From: Gordius sp. MW1
Taxonomy: Eukaryota > Nematomorpha > Gordioida > Gordea > Gordiidae
Direction of reading: 5' to 3'
Assembly: GCA_964036665.1 (NCBI GenBank)
Contig: OZ038527.1
Span: forward strand, 5,270,001 to 5,334,000
Length of the DNA stretch: 64,000 nucleotides
The notes under the pieces are model-generated. The model ran no database searches. It had not been told where the DNA came from and saw only the letters and a list, made by a program, of their open reading frames with translations. Positions 48,081 to 60,107 of the stretch are shown here, in pieces. The position numbers and the translations under genes were made by a program. The number at the start of each line of letters is the position of its first letter. Positions within the stretch are counted from its first letter, which is position 1.

Positions 48081-48572
48081 TTCTACTAGTCATAAAAGAT
48101 TTGTTTCAGTAAATTTTGTAAAATCAATCTTATATCCTGTCTCAAAAAATCATTTTAACAGCTAAATTTGTAAATGAATATCTTATTTTATTTGTTTAAA
48201 ATCTATTTTTTATTTCATGATATAAGATAGTTGCTTTTTGATATTCCAATAGAAGTAAAGTATAACTCCTTTTTAATTACAATGCTTAAAATTTATTATT
48301 ATAGGCTTCTCTCCGAAATTTTTCGTTTTCTAATCATTTCAAATTTTTATATATTAATTTTTAATTATTAAATAGCATTTAGCAAGCTCATAAAAGGTAC
48401 CTATTTATCCAAATCTAACTTTGATTAAATAGCTTATACATATAGCTTTACTAATGCTTTTAACATTTGTGATTTTTATTGAAATCGATTCATTGAATAT
48501 TTGAATAAATTATAATGATATATGTTGTTTTATTAAATAGCGGAAAATTTAACTTATTAATCTTCAATGAGA

Positions 48573-48850
48573 TAGAGATCTGCATGGGCAGGTCCAGCCC
48601 GCGGGCGGATGCGGACAGCTAAAATGCTTGAAAATCTACGGGCGGGCTCGGGCATTCCTACAAGTTTTCGAAACAGGTACGGACGAGTTTAAAAGATACG
48701 GGCGAGCTTGGACGGGCCTAGAAGTTTTCAGAACGGGTGTGGACGGGCCTGAAGTGCGCAAAAAATACTCGCGGGCTCGGAGGGGCCTAGAGTTTGCAGA
48801 ACGGGTACAAACGGGCCGACCTTCTAAAAATGGCCCGTTGCAGATCTCTA
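48573..48850. mobile_element. hAT-like MITE with CGGGC subterminal repeats
   Basis: 278 bp. The left end is TAGAGATCTGCATGGGC; the right end, reverse-complemented, is TAGAGATCTGCAACGGGCC. Many CGGGCG/CGGGCC motifs inside. Flanking 8-bp sequences do not match, so the duplication may have decayed. Confidence 0.75.
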
Positions 48851-50507
48851 TTAAGATTCTGAAAACTAGGTTAAAATAAACAGGTTATCGAAAATCCAGA
48901 ATCCTTTAAAGATTAGGGTGATAATTAAAGAGTTGGTCCGGGAAACACTGCAAAGGATTAAAAAGTCGTCAAAAGAAACTATAATCTTTTAAAAATATGG
49001 GCTATAAATTAGAAATTGGCTTGAAAAAGTAGATAGATAGGTTCAAAATGAAGCCGAGTCAGAGGATGAAGGATATAAAAGGCCTTGAGATTATAGAACA
49101 TTTGAAGAACATTTTAGCGCAAAAAAAACGTGCTTATATTACTCCCGTTTGAAACCTCAATTCTTGTTGCACTTGATTCGCGTATAAATTGCAAATGTTA
49201 GGATTGTGTAGTAATAGGAGTCGCTTGAAAAAGTAAAGGGCTGAATATTGAGATTGTTCTACCATATTTCTGAATATAGGTCGAAAGGAAATGTCGTATG
49301 GGCTCGATCCGCCGCCTAGCTAAATTATGAACTATAATTTAAATCGCGGCAAAAAATAGGCCCCTACTCACCGATTCCCTAAAATAAAGTATTATACTCT
49401 GCTTTTGGACAGAATCCTCTTATAACAAACCCCATCCTGCCCTTCCAAAACGTAAAAGGCCCAAAACGTAAAAATACCATAGCTGTTTTGAATGCCGCCA
49501 TATTCAAAGGTATGCGTTTATACCAGATTTTTATAAAAATTGCTATTACTTGAAAATAAACATTTTTGTCCAGAATTTTACTTCTGTACTATTATATATA
49601 GGCGTCATTAATCTGGAAACACTTTAATACGGCATATCAATTAGCGATAAAACCTTAGCTATAGATATACTTGAAATTGAATTATAGGATATCTTGACAC
49701 AGAATTGTTCATGGATATGTATGGATTTGATGTAAATGCAGAAGCTATCAACTATTACATATAATCAAAAAAGTTTTAAGAAAATTTCAAAAAATCTTTA
49801 ACTCTCACTTTCATTTCGTTCATTTTAAGCATCATGAACCTTCAGGTCATCCTTTAAAAGTCTTATAAATGTTTATGTCATGTAATATAATTTAAATGCT
49901 GTCTCCATAGTATTTAAACTTTTCTGTCTAATTTGTTAATTAAAAAATTAAAGATTCTATTTTTCAAATGTGAGATTGAAATATTTAGACCATTAACAAT
50001 TATTGATATAGTTATAAAACTTTTATAAATTTGGCATTTAGCCTGCAAACCATTTTGCTTTATAATAATTTGGTTTGCTTAAAACACAATACGATTATTA
50101 ATAAATGAATTATTTTTCAAAGGGTGTGTTAGAGGAAAACTTAATTAATTTAAGGTAAACTAATAGATTGAGGGATAAAAACAAGCATATATAATATTTT
50201 CTTATATTCTAAAAACATATATTAAAAAATAATTAATTGAAAAACACTAAAGATAAATATTAACTTTATTATGTTAGTATAATTAATTGTTAATACTAAA
50301 TAACCAACTGATTCGCTTTTAAAAATATTTAAAAAATATAATTTAAAAAATTTATACATGTAATCAAACCTGAGTGTACAGGTTATTTCTGACGTTCTGT
50401 CATCTTATGTAATAGCTTTTTGTTCGCAACATTAGTCCCAATAATATATAGATATAATTTAATTTTCTGTTACTTGTCAGCTCAAATAATTTTTTTAGGA
50501 GAAATTC
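48851..50507. other. Intergenic, nothing recognised
   Basis: AT-rich, no coding signature or repeat family seen. Confidence 0.45.
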
Positions 50508-50515
50508 ATTTATTT

Positions 50516-50605
50516 CATGGGCCCATAATTTTAATAAATTTTAACAAATTTTTGGATTTGGAGGAGGACAGCCGCCCCTCCCCGCCCCCCTTGGCTACGC
50601 CCATG
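50516..50605. mobile_element. Short MITE, CATGGGCGTAGCCAG family
   Basis: 90 bp. Starts CATGGGCCCATAA and ends TTGGCTACGCCCATG. Exact 8-bp duplication ATTTATTT at 50508-50515 and 50606-50613. The left half looks internally deleted. Confidence 0.85.
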
Positions 50606-50929
50606 ATTTATTTACTAAAGTAAAATTGAGTATTAATCGTACTTATTAAATTTTGTTTTGCATTACATAAGTTTTATAAAGTTTTGTCCGCGGGGGGGGG
50701 GGTTCAACCTCAAAACCCTCCCCTTGCGTACGCCACTGCGAGTGTATAAAGCCGATAGAACTTTAATAAACTCAAGTATTAAAAATTATAGATATAGGGA
50801 AGACACACCAAATAAATATTGTTTGCCGCACCAAGGCACATTTTATATTATATTATGTATGATTTAGATGCAAATATAATTAATTTATGGATAAAAGAAT
50901 AAGTTTATGGGTATATAATAGGGGCATAC

Positions 50930-51095
50930 TCGGGCGTAGCCGAAATTGGATTTAGAGGGGGGGGGGGGCTGATTTAGGGAGGGGCAAAATGATAATTTTT
51001 TAGTAATTTTAGCCATAAGTATATTGAATTTTTAAAAATTTTTGGATTTAAATGGGACAGCCGCCCCTCACTGCCACCCCCTGGCTACGCCTATG
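50930..51095. mobile_element. MITE remnant, CATGGGCGTAGCCAG family
   Basis: CGGGCGTAGCCGAAATTGG at the left with a poly-G run, and CCCCCTGGCTACGCCTATG at the right. Duplication not clear. Confidence 0.65.
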
Positions 51096-51983
51096 GGGGC
51101 GTATATATTAAACTTGTCGCTTCTCGGCTTTTATTATCAAAAGTCAAAGTGTTAATCATGTTCTTAACAGTAAAATCTATAGTAAGTTGATCATAGAGGA
51201 ACCAGAGATTAATTTAATTTTCAAAACTTCACATAAAGTTTTTAATTCGCTTAACTCTTCCTACGGGTCAACTTAAAATTTACTATATCCAGCCAGCAAT
51301 TAATAAAATTAAAAAAAACTTCTATTGTTAGGCATTATTCATTCATCTGCCAACACCGAAAAGAAAGGTATCCCCGTAATTCAATAAAATTAACATATCA
51401 TTGTCACAGTTTCAAATAAAACCCGCTTCCTAATTCAGTGGACCCCACGGGTTGGTATCCGATGGCATTATCATCATTTCATAGGATCGAGGTCTTAAGC
51501 ATATTAAGATTTCATAGCCTTGTATGTTTTTGGCTACGACCCTCGTTATCCTAGGACTCGTGTGTAATCTCTTGAGCACAATCCAAGTTCAACACCGCTA
51601 TGACTAAGAATCTTAATATATTTTGGTGCCTAAAGCAAAGCATTACAATGGATATAATAACTGAATAAATATAATCTCGTTTTATAAATCTTTGTCTGCT
51701 TGATAATTTACAATCAATTATTACACAGTAGTAAAACTAATATGGGAACCGTATATAACATTGTGTTTTTCTTTATATAGCTCTGCTCTATTTGATTACT
51801 TTTCTCGTGGCTCTGCACATACACACATTCCTTTATTTAACCTACCTTTCCATAAGACTTTCATTACTGTTCACTTTCTTTATATATACCTATGGTATTG
51901 GGTGATTTTTATCTACTCCAAATATTAATACCGATGGTGTGTCGACGCTAACTATGTCACCTAGCGTATCTCTATAAATACTA

Positions 51984-52296
51984 CAGTCGAAACCTCTTAA
52001 TCGCAAATCGGATAATCGCGAAGTTAACCGCCATTTTGTTTTTTTTTAACGATAACATTAACAAATCATCGTTTGTTGACAAATCGCTTAATAGTACAAT
52101 ATCGGATATTCACAAACATTTTCGAGTCCTTAAATCAACCAGATAATTATATAAAATATCGTTTTATTGCGAAGCGTAAGAAATGAACATTTAATATAAT
52201 GTACATATACTTTTATTTCCATCGTTTAATCGCGAAATATCGGTTAATCGCTAATTTTTTCAGGCCCAAGGCTTTGCAATTAAACGGTTTTGACTG
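51984..52296. mobile_element. pogo/Tigger-like MITE
   Basis: 313 bp. Ends CAGTCGAAACCTCTTAATCG and, reverse-complemented, CAGTCAAAACCGTTTAATTG, flanked by TA on both sides (51982-51983, 52297-52298). AATCGC-type motifs recur inside. The ends and the TA duplication match the pogo branch of Tc1/mariner. Non-coding. Confidence 0.85.
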
Positions 52297-52299
52297 TAT

Positions 52300-53239
52300 T
52301 ATCACTTAACTCCTTTTGTAAACGCAACGGCACTTTTTTCCCCACATGTAATAAACAAATTTTATACTATAACTTGACATGTTATGTTTATCGTGTACGA
52401 AATACTTCATTGATTTGTAAAAGGACATAAACAATTTTATAACATTCTAATTTACAACAATTAATAGATGTCATTAACCGGAACAATGAATAAGCCAAAA
52501 AATTATGCAATAAAATTTGAAAACTATTTTTAAGCATTCATAATATATAATAAATTGAAGATATGTAAAAAAAACTGTTTACCTCACCAAAACACAATAC
52601 GTCAATATTTTTATACAATTTGAATGCAAATAAACTTGGCTATAAGTAATAAAATTAAATGAGGGTTTATACATGAGTGCGTGACGCATCACCTAACACT
52701 TCCGACACCAAATATAACCTCTACTTAAAATTTCAAATCTTTATTGCTACAGGTATTAATTTTTGTGTTTACAATCTCTCCATTTTCATAAACTAAATCA
52801 GAAGATTTTATCGTGAAATATGGAACCCTCTCATTTATAACACACTGAGCTTGCCCAACGCCAAACTCTTCCTAAGATTTTATGAAAAATTAATGAGAGC
52901 TCATTATATAATACACGGCGTATGCTTAATTTAAATTTTCAAAAGCCCTCTCCTCTTCCCTTTCTATAATCATTTATCAGCTTAAACTTGTAAATTATTG
53001 TTACCTCAAGTAGGGCTAAGTATAATTTTTTAACAAGCTTGGGCCGATGAATAGCAATATCAGGGCTCTGATTTATTAAAATTCCTCAAGCCGTTTTAAA
53101 AACTATAAAATAAACGTGCAGCCATGTTTAGGCAAAAATATACGGGCAAAAAAATTAGCAACAAAGTCATAATCCAGTTTTCTATGACTTCGTATATTAC
53201 ATTCTAAATCAAATTATATTAAATCTTATATATATATAA
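52300..53239. other. Intergenic, nothing recognised
   Basis: AT-rich, no features supported. Confidence 0.45.
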
Positions 53240-55097
53240 ACTCGGGCCTTCGGCCCTCGTGGGAAGGGGAGGAGGGGAAGGGAAGGGGGGACGACTCATC
53301 TATATTCGTATAAATGTATCATATTTGCTATGCAATTTATGGGCGAGAAAAGTGGGAAGGGGCGAGAATGCCTATAGGGGGGTATTAAATGCCTAATGAT
53401 TAATTAATTATTTATACAAATTTTCCATTTATAGGCAAAATGTAATATAGGCAAAATGTAATATAGGCAAGGGTAAGGGTTAGATTTAGTGTTTGCATCT
53501 AGTTGCGTATTACATTAGTTTTTACGGCCTTTAGTGATTATGGGTCTAACAAACATTATATTATAAAACATCACAATGTTAAGAATTTGCAGAATTGTTG
53601 GGAGAAATTTTTTGTTGAATTTGAACAATTTTTAATTAAAAAACAAAAATTTGGCGAATGGTCATTTTTTCTCCATTGGTCAGTACCAACAGATACTCTA
53701 TGAGTCAATGATAGCCAAAAAACGGAAAAAAAATTTTGATGCTTACTTTGGCCAATGGTCATTTTTTTCCATTGGTCAGCAGCCAGCACACGGTAAAAGT
53801 GGATATAAATTCATAAGAGTAAAAAAAACGAAAAAAAAATTTTTAAAACACATTTTGGCCAATGGTCATTTTTTCCCTTTGGTCAGCAGCCAGGACACGG
53901 TAAAAGTGGATATAAATTCATAATAGTCAAAAAAAAACGAAAAAAAAATTTTCGAATCACATTTTGGCCAATGGTCATTTTATTTCATTGGTCAGCAGCC
54001 AGCGGACGGCCAGAAAGTCAGCAATGGTAGGAACAAGAACAATCATAATAGTCAAAAAAAACGAAAAAAATAATTTCGATTCACATTTTGGCCAATGGTC
54101 ATTTTTCCATCGGTCAGGAGCCAGCGGACGGCCAAAAAGTCATAATAGCAATGGTAGTAACAGGAACAATCATAATAGTCAAAAAAAACGAAAAAATAAA
54201 CTCGGATTCACATTTTGGCCAATGGTCATTTTATTCCATTGGTCAGCAGCTAGCGGACGGCCAAAAAGTCATAATAGCAATGGTAGGAACAGGAACAATC
54301 ATAATAGTCAAAAAAAAATTTTTGAATCACATTTTGGCCAATGGTCATTTTTTCCATCGGTAAGGAGCAAGCGGACGGCCAAAAATTCTTATTATCAATG
54401 ATAGTGACAAGAACAATCATAAGAGTCAAAAAAAACTCCGGGATTCTAACCCAAAAACTAGTTAAATTGCATAGCAATTAAAAGTAAACAACTTTTATTA
54501 TGTTTATTATATAACATTGGTCAGCAGCCAGCGGACGGCCAAAAAGTCATAATAGCAATGGTAGGAACAGGAACAATCATAATAGTCAAAAAAAACGAAA
54601 AAAATAATTTCGAATCACATTTTGGCCAATGGTCATTTTTTCCATCGGTCAGCAGCCAGCAGACGGCCAAAAATTCTTATTATCAATGATAGTAACAAGA
54701 ACAATCATAAGAGTCAAAAAAAACTCGGGGATTCTAACTAAAAAACTAGTTAAATTGCATAGCAATTAAAAGTAAACAACTTTTATTTATGTTTATTTAG
54801 ATTAACCCAAAACCTTGTAGTGGAGGGCATAGGGTAATTATAGCAATTAATATCAATGTTACCCAATTCAAAAACGAATAGATATACTTATGCATTAATT
54901 TAACGTAGCAATTAAAACCCAACCCCGCCCGAAAGCGAGGGAGATAGAGATGAGGGGTGGGGCACCTCTTTCTCATGCATTAATTTAAAAAATCGATAAC
55001 CTAATATACCCAATGCAAATAGATAGGGAGGATAACGGACGGACAACGGACAACGGACGGACAACCAAAAACGAGCCCATGAATTGCATAGCAATTA
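53240..55097 (+). repeat. Composite repeat, copy 5
   Basis: Starts ACTCGGGCCTTCGGCCCTCG after an AT repeat. Full module order as copy 2, including two 127-bp arrays (53650-54425 and 54515-54715) separated by the inverted B-box and a ~58-bp unit. Ends GAATTGCATAGCAATTAA. Confidence 0.92.
53650..54715 (+). repeat. 127-bp tandem arrays in copy 5
   Basis: About six units, an interruption at 54427-54512, then two more units. Confidence 0.9.
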
Positions 55098-55830
55098 AAA
55101 TGAAACTATGTGTTTGTGTGTTTGTTTGTTTGTGTGTATGCCACCATCAAATTTGGAAAACTACTAGACCGATTTGGCTCAAAATTTCACAGTTTATTCC
55201 CCATACTCCGGAGCATGTTTTAAGATTTGTTAGAGCCAAATCGGTCCAGTAGTTTTCGAGGGGTCACGTTTTTTTGTTTTATACGTTGTTTTATACGTTT
55301 TAGCACTTAATAATGACGGTATATGACGTATAGTATATGAAGCTTAAATGTTTTATTGCTGCATTATAATTTTCTTTCATATTAAATTATGTAAGACCCG
55401 TTACCATATGAATGAACTAGAGGAATATAAACATTAGATTCTACAAAATATTTTATGTCATGGTTATGCTATGCGTTTATTTTGTAGAAGATACTTAAAT
55501 TACATTTAAAACTCAGTCACATTTCCTTAAGGCTTATGCTAAACTTTACCATAAATAAATTGCATAGCAATTAATAAGTAATAATATGCTCTTCCCCAAT
55601 ATCTTATATATAAGAATGAAACTATGTATGTTTGTGTGTATGCCGCCACCAATTTTGGAAAACTACCAGACCGATTTGGCTCAAAATTTCACACTTTATT
55701 CCTGACACTCCGGAGCATGTTTTAAGATTTGTTCGAGCCAATTGGTCCAGTAGTTTTCGAGATATTTTGTTTTATACGTTTAATAAAATGTCAATCAAAC
55801 GCAACCTCATGACGTACTGCGTATCTAAAT
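55098..55830. repeat. Two copies of a hairpin-bearing repeat
   Basis: ATGAAACTATGTGTTTGTGT at 55100 and ATGAAACTATGTATGTTTGT at 55616 begin direct repeats of about 170 bp. A third start lies at 55829. Each holds an inverted pair: ACCGATTTGGCTC and GAGCC-AAT-GGTCCAGTAG arms about 20 bp long with a ~45-bp loop. They probably belong to another small transposon family. Confidence 0.75.
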
Positions 55831-55937
55831 GAAACTATGCGTGTGCATGTGCAGCATGCGTGTAGGTAGTGTTGTGATAAATGTAGTCATATGCTGCGGA
55901 AAATGGAAACTTTTTACTATTTAAAACATTAAATTAC

Positions 55938-56060
55938 ATGGGCATACGCAGGGGGGGGGGCTGCCCCTCCTAATTTACAATAAAAAAATTTTTCAATACA
56001 AAAAACCTTAAAAATTAAAAAAAAATTATGATTTGCCCCCCCCCCCATTTAGTCACTGCC
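55938..56060. mobile_element. MITE remnant, CATGGGCGTAGCCAG family
   Basis: CATGGGCATACGCAGGGGGG at the left and a poly-C run at 56037. The right end is lost. Confidence 0.5.
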
Positions 56061-56396
56061 CTTTCCTAATTAGCCACTGCCAAAATTTTGGATAGTCGAT
56101 GACCTTTTTTTTGCTCTCAGGAAAATTTTTGGCAAGGACAATTTTTGGATGTCGAGACCTTTTTTTTGCTCGCTGAAAAATTTTTAAATTATTTTTTTTG
56201 GTGTCAGGAACATTTTTTAATTGCTATGCAATTTATGGGCTCGTTTTTTGTTGTCCGTCGGTCCGTCCATCCCTATCTATTTGCATTGGGTATAGGTTAT
56301 CGATTTTTTAAATTAATGCATGAGAAAGAGGTGCCCCACCCCTCATCTCTATCTCCCTCGCTGTGTTATTTTTTAAATTAATGCATAAGAGGTGCC

Positions 56397-56572
56397 CGGT
56401 GCCCTATCAACTCGCCGAAAACAATCTCGCCGAAAAATAATGTCCCCCAGCTAAAAAAAGGTCCCCAAGCTTATTAACCCTAACCCATCAACCAATCACA
56501 AATTTGGGGACATTTTTTAGCTGGGGGACATTATTTTCGGCGAGATTGTTTTCGGCGAGCTGACGGGCCACC
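56397..56572. mobile_element. Palindromic MITE with CTCGCCGAAAAC repeats
   Basis: 176 bp. The left arm is CGGTGCCCTATCAACTCGCC; the right end, reverse-complemented, is GGTGGCCCGTCAGCTCGCCG. Long arms share TCGCCGAAAACAATCTCGCC and TGTCCCCCAGCTAAAAAA. Exact 8-bp duplication GAGGTGCC at 56389-56396 and 56573-56580. Non-coding. Confidence 0.9.
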
Positions 56573-56639
56573 GAGGTGCCCCACCCCTCATCTCTATCTC
56601 CCTCGGTGTGTTATATATAAGATTTGTTAAATTATCTAT

Positions 56640-56890
56640 TATATAATAAACATAAATAAAAGTTGTTTACTTTTAATTGCTACTTTTAATTGCTATGCAA
56701 TTTAACTAGTTATATAATAAACATAAATAAAAGTTGTTTAATTTTAATTGCTATGCAATTTAACTAGTTTTTGTTATCTAATAAACATAGATAAAAGTTG
56801 TTTACTTTTAATGCTATGCAATTTAACTAGTTATATAATAAACATAAATAAAAGTTGTTTACTTTTTAATTGCTATGCAATTTAACTAGT
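56640..56890 (-). repeat. ~58-bp tandem repeat in copy 6
   Basis: Four units, reverse orientation of the array at 27940-28195. Confidence 0.9.
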
Positions 56891-57199
56891 TTTGGGGTTA
56901 GAATCACAGTTTTTTTGACTCTTATGATTGTTCTTGTTACTATCATTGATAATAAGAATTTTTGGCCGTCCGCTGGCTGCTGACCAATGAAAAAAATGAC
57001 CATTGGCCTAAATGTGAATCGAAATTATTTTTTTCTTTTTTTTTTACTATTATGATTGTTCCTGTTTCTACCATTGCTATTATGACTTTTTGGCCGTCCG
57101 CTGGCTGCTGACCAATGTTATATAATAAAAATAAATAAAAGTTGTTTACTTTTAACTATGCAATTTAACTAGTTTTTGGGTTAGAATACCGGAGTTTTT

Positions 57200-57865
57200 T
57201 TGACTCTTATGATTGTTCTTGTTACTATCATGGATAATAAGACTTTTTGGCCGTCCGCTGGCTGCTGACCAATGAAAAAAATGACCATTGGCCAAAATGT
57301 GAATCCGAGTTTATTTTTTCGTTTTTTTTTGACTATTATGATTGTTCCTGTTACTACCATTGCTATTATGACTTTTTGGCCGTCCGCTGGCTCCTGACCG
57401 ATGGAAAAAATGACCATTGGCCAAAATGTGAATCGAAATTATTTTTTTTGTTTTTTTTTTACTATTATGATTGTTCCTGTTCCTACCATTGCTATTATGA
57501 CTTTTTGGCCGTCCGCTGGCTGCTGACCAATGGAATAAAACGACTATTGGCCAAAATGTGATTCGAAATTTTTTTTTTCGTTTTTTTTTGATTATTATGA
57601 ATTTATATCCACTTTTACCGTGTCCTGGCTGCTGACCAATGGAAAAAAATGACCATTGGCCAAAATGTGATTCGAAAATTTTTTTTCGTTTTTTACTCTT
57701 ATGAATTTATATCCATTTTTACCGTGTGCTGGCTGCTGACCAATGGAAGGAAATGACCATTGGCCAAAGTGAGCATCAAATTTTTTTTTCCGTTTTTTTG
57801 GCTATCATTGACTTATAGAATATCTGTTGGTACTGACCAATGGAGAAAAAATGACCATTCGCCAA
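57200..57865 (-). repeat. 127-bp tandem array in copy 6
   Basis: About five to six units. A short array of the same unit precedes it at 56925-57115. Confidence 0.9.
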
Positions 57866-58542
57866 ATTTTTGGTTTTTATAATTAAAAATTGTTCAAATT
57901 CAACAAAAAATTTCTCCCAACAATTCTGCAAATTCTTAACATTGTGATGTTTTATAATATAATGTTTGTTAGACCCATAATCACTAAAGGCCGTAAAAAC
58001 TAATGTAATACGCAACTAGATGCAAACACCAAATCTAACCCTAACCCTTGCCTATATTACATTTTGCCTATATTACATTTTACCTATAAATGGAAAATTT
58101 GTATAAATAATTAATTAATCATTAGGCATTTAATACCCCCCTATAGGCATTCTCGCCCCTTCCCACCTTTCTCGCCCATAAATTGCATAGCAAATATGAT
58201 ACATTTATACGAAGTACAGATGAGTCGTCCCCCCTTCTCTTCCCCTCTTCCCTTCCCTTCTCCCCCTTCCCACAAGGGCCGAAGGCCCGAGTTTTATTTT
58301 TAACTCCGCCTCACCCTAATTCAGAACCTGCGTGCGCCCATGTTAAATCAAAGTCATTTTTTTGCTTATTTTTTACGTCAGTTATTATTATTATAGGACG
58401 GTCGTGTTCCCTCCTGCGTGGCTAAATAAATTAAAGTGGGCCTGGGCCTTGGACCCTCTTTAACTATTTGTTTAAAAATTTTTGCATAATAAACACTTAC
58501 CAATTATATTTGATATATTCTTAATCTATTGAAATTTATCTA

Positions 58543-58875
58543 TGTAATAACCTAAGTTATTATTATAAAGACAATGTTTGTTTCTTACCTTACAATTACT
58601 TTACTCATAATTTATTTCATAGAATAATTTATTTTCCCAATAAGAATCGGCGAGGAATATTATATGTTATGGATAATCTTAGAAACGAGAAAAAAACCAC
58701 ATCATATGTTATGTGTGAACAAAAGATAATAATTGACCAATGAAAACGCGCGTATGGATATCTACATCTACACGTGATGTATATCTACGCGTCTATATAT
58801 AGATCGGAGTTAAAATGCGTAGAGCAATGGGGAAGAGATATGAGCAACTATTCTGATTCGTGTAGGACTACAACA
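58543..58875. repeat. Left LTR of the TRIM-like element
   Basis: It contains a TATA-like CTATATATAG near 58791, a possible promoter. Starts TG and ends CA. Confidence 0.93.
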
Positions 58876-59774
58876 CCATACCCTTCACGATAACCTCCAC
58901 CGACCTGATCGTTAACTTCTAAGCCCTGTCGTCGAATTTGAGTTGTTGACCTCGATTTCTATTGAACATTACCAGGATCGTTTTCCTGTTCGGTCTTGAT
59001 TGGTCTTCTCGATTTAATTTCGTCGTTGACCGTAAAAATTGAACCGCAAACCGTTGACCGTAAAAATTGAAACGCAAACGCACCATACCCTTCAAGCTTG
59101 CTAGGGGGAGAGCGTTTTGGCCAGAGCATCTCAGCGTCGTTGGGTTCGGGATAGGATACTTCACCCCAATTGTATCTTTGATTTTCCCCCATACGAGCAA
59201 GACAGAAACATCTTCGTCACTCTATGTCGTCCAGGCCGCTCCTCTATAAGAGCCGCTAGCCTCTCGACCAAAGCGTACGATATCTCCGGTAAATTATAGG
59301 TGACGTCGCTATACCACATATCAGCTATCGGCGCCGACATAGGCACCAGCGACATCACTAAGTGTAAAAAAACTGTCATCAGGCGTATCTCGCATAAATG
59401 CAACTCCGCCTACCATAATCACCTGGGAGCTATGAACTCCATAACGGTAACCTTGGACCTGACAACGATGGTATTAACTTCCCTTCGTACATGCGAGGTA
59501 ATTAACTCCAACAAATTAATCAATCATGCGCACGGGCAATTTGCCCACCCAGAAACTCGACCTCATCAAACCTAATTAAAGGTGATACGGCATTAAGCCA
59601 AAAAAAACAGGTCATAACAGGCAATAAGCCTCCGAATTAATTAAACACGTCCGTAGACGTCGCACCCGTAGGCGTACACCAACCAAAAATAAAATAAATA
59701 AACACAATAAACATTATCTTTTCATGTTTAAAGCTTAATAAATTAAAATGTATCCATTTTTATTCTGACACCAC

Positions 59775-60107
59775 TGTAATAACCTAAGTTATTATTATAA
59801 AGACAATGTTTGTTTCTTACCTTACAATTACTTTACTCATAATTTATTTCATAGAATAATTTATTTTCCCAATAAGAATCGGCGAGGAATATTATATGTT
59901 ATGGATAATCTTAGAAACGAGAAAAAAACCACATCATATGTTATGTGTGAACAAAAGATAATAATTGACCAATGAAAACGCGCGTATGGATATCTACATC
60001 TACACGTGATGTATATCTACGCGTCTATATATAGATCGGAGTTAAAATGCGTAGAGCAATGGGGAAGAGATATGAGCAACTGTTCTGATTCGTGTAGGAC
60101 TACAACA
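59775..60107. repeat. Right LTR of the TRIM-like element
   Basis: Near-identical to 58543-58875, the visible difference being CTGTTCTG versus CTATTCTG near the end. Confidence 0.93.

Larger units (their letters stand above)
56219..58292 (-). repeat. Composite repeat, copy 6 (reverse)
   Basis: From AATTGCTATGCAATTTATGG to GGGCCGAAGGCCCGAGT. It contains ~58-bp units (56640-56890), two 127-bp arrays (56925-57115 and 57200-57865) and a nested 176-bp MITE (56397-56572). The hairpin is intact. Confidence 0.92.
58543..60107. mobile_element. TRIM-like LTR element, non-coding and young
   Basis: Two 333-bp LTRs (58543-58875 and 59775-60107), TGTAATAACC to CTACAACA, differ at only one base by eye. Exact 5-bp target duplication ATCTA (58538-58542, 60108-60112). 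The 899-bp interior is less AT-rich but has no recognisable gag or pol. No standard tRNA primer site or clear polypurine tract was seen. It must rely on proteins from another element. Confidence 0.93.

Noticed and set aside
59067..59575. Open frames inside the TRIM-like element
   Set aside because: Short, overlapping on both strands, and without gag or pol motifs.
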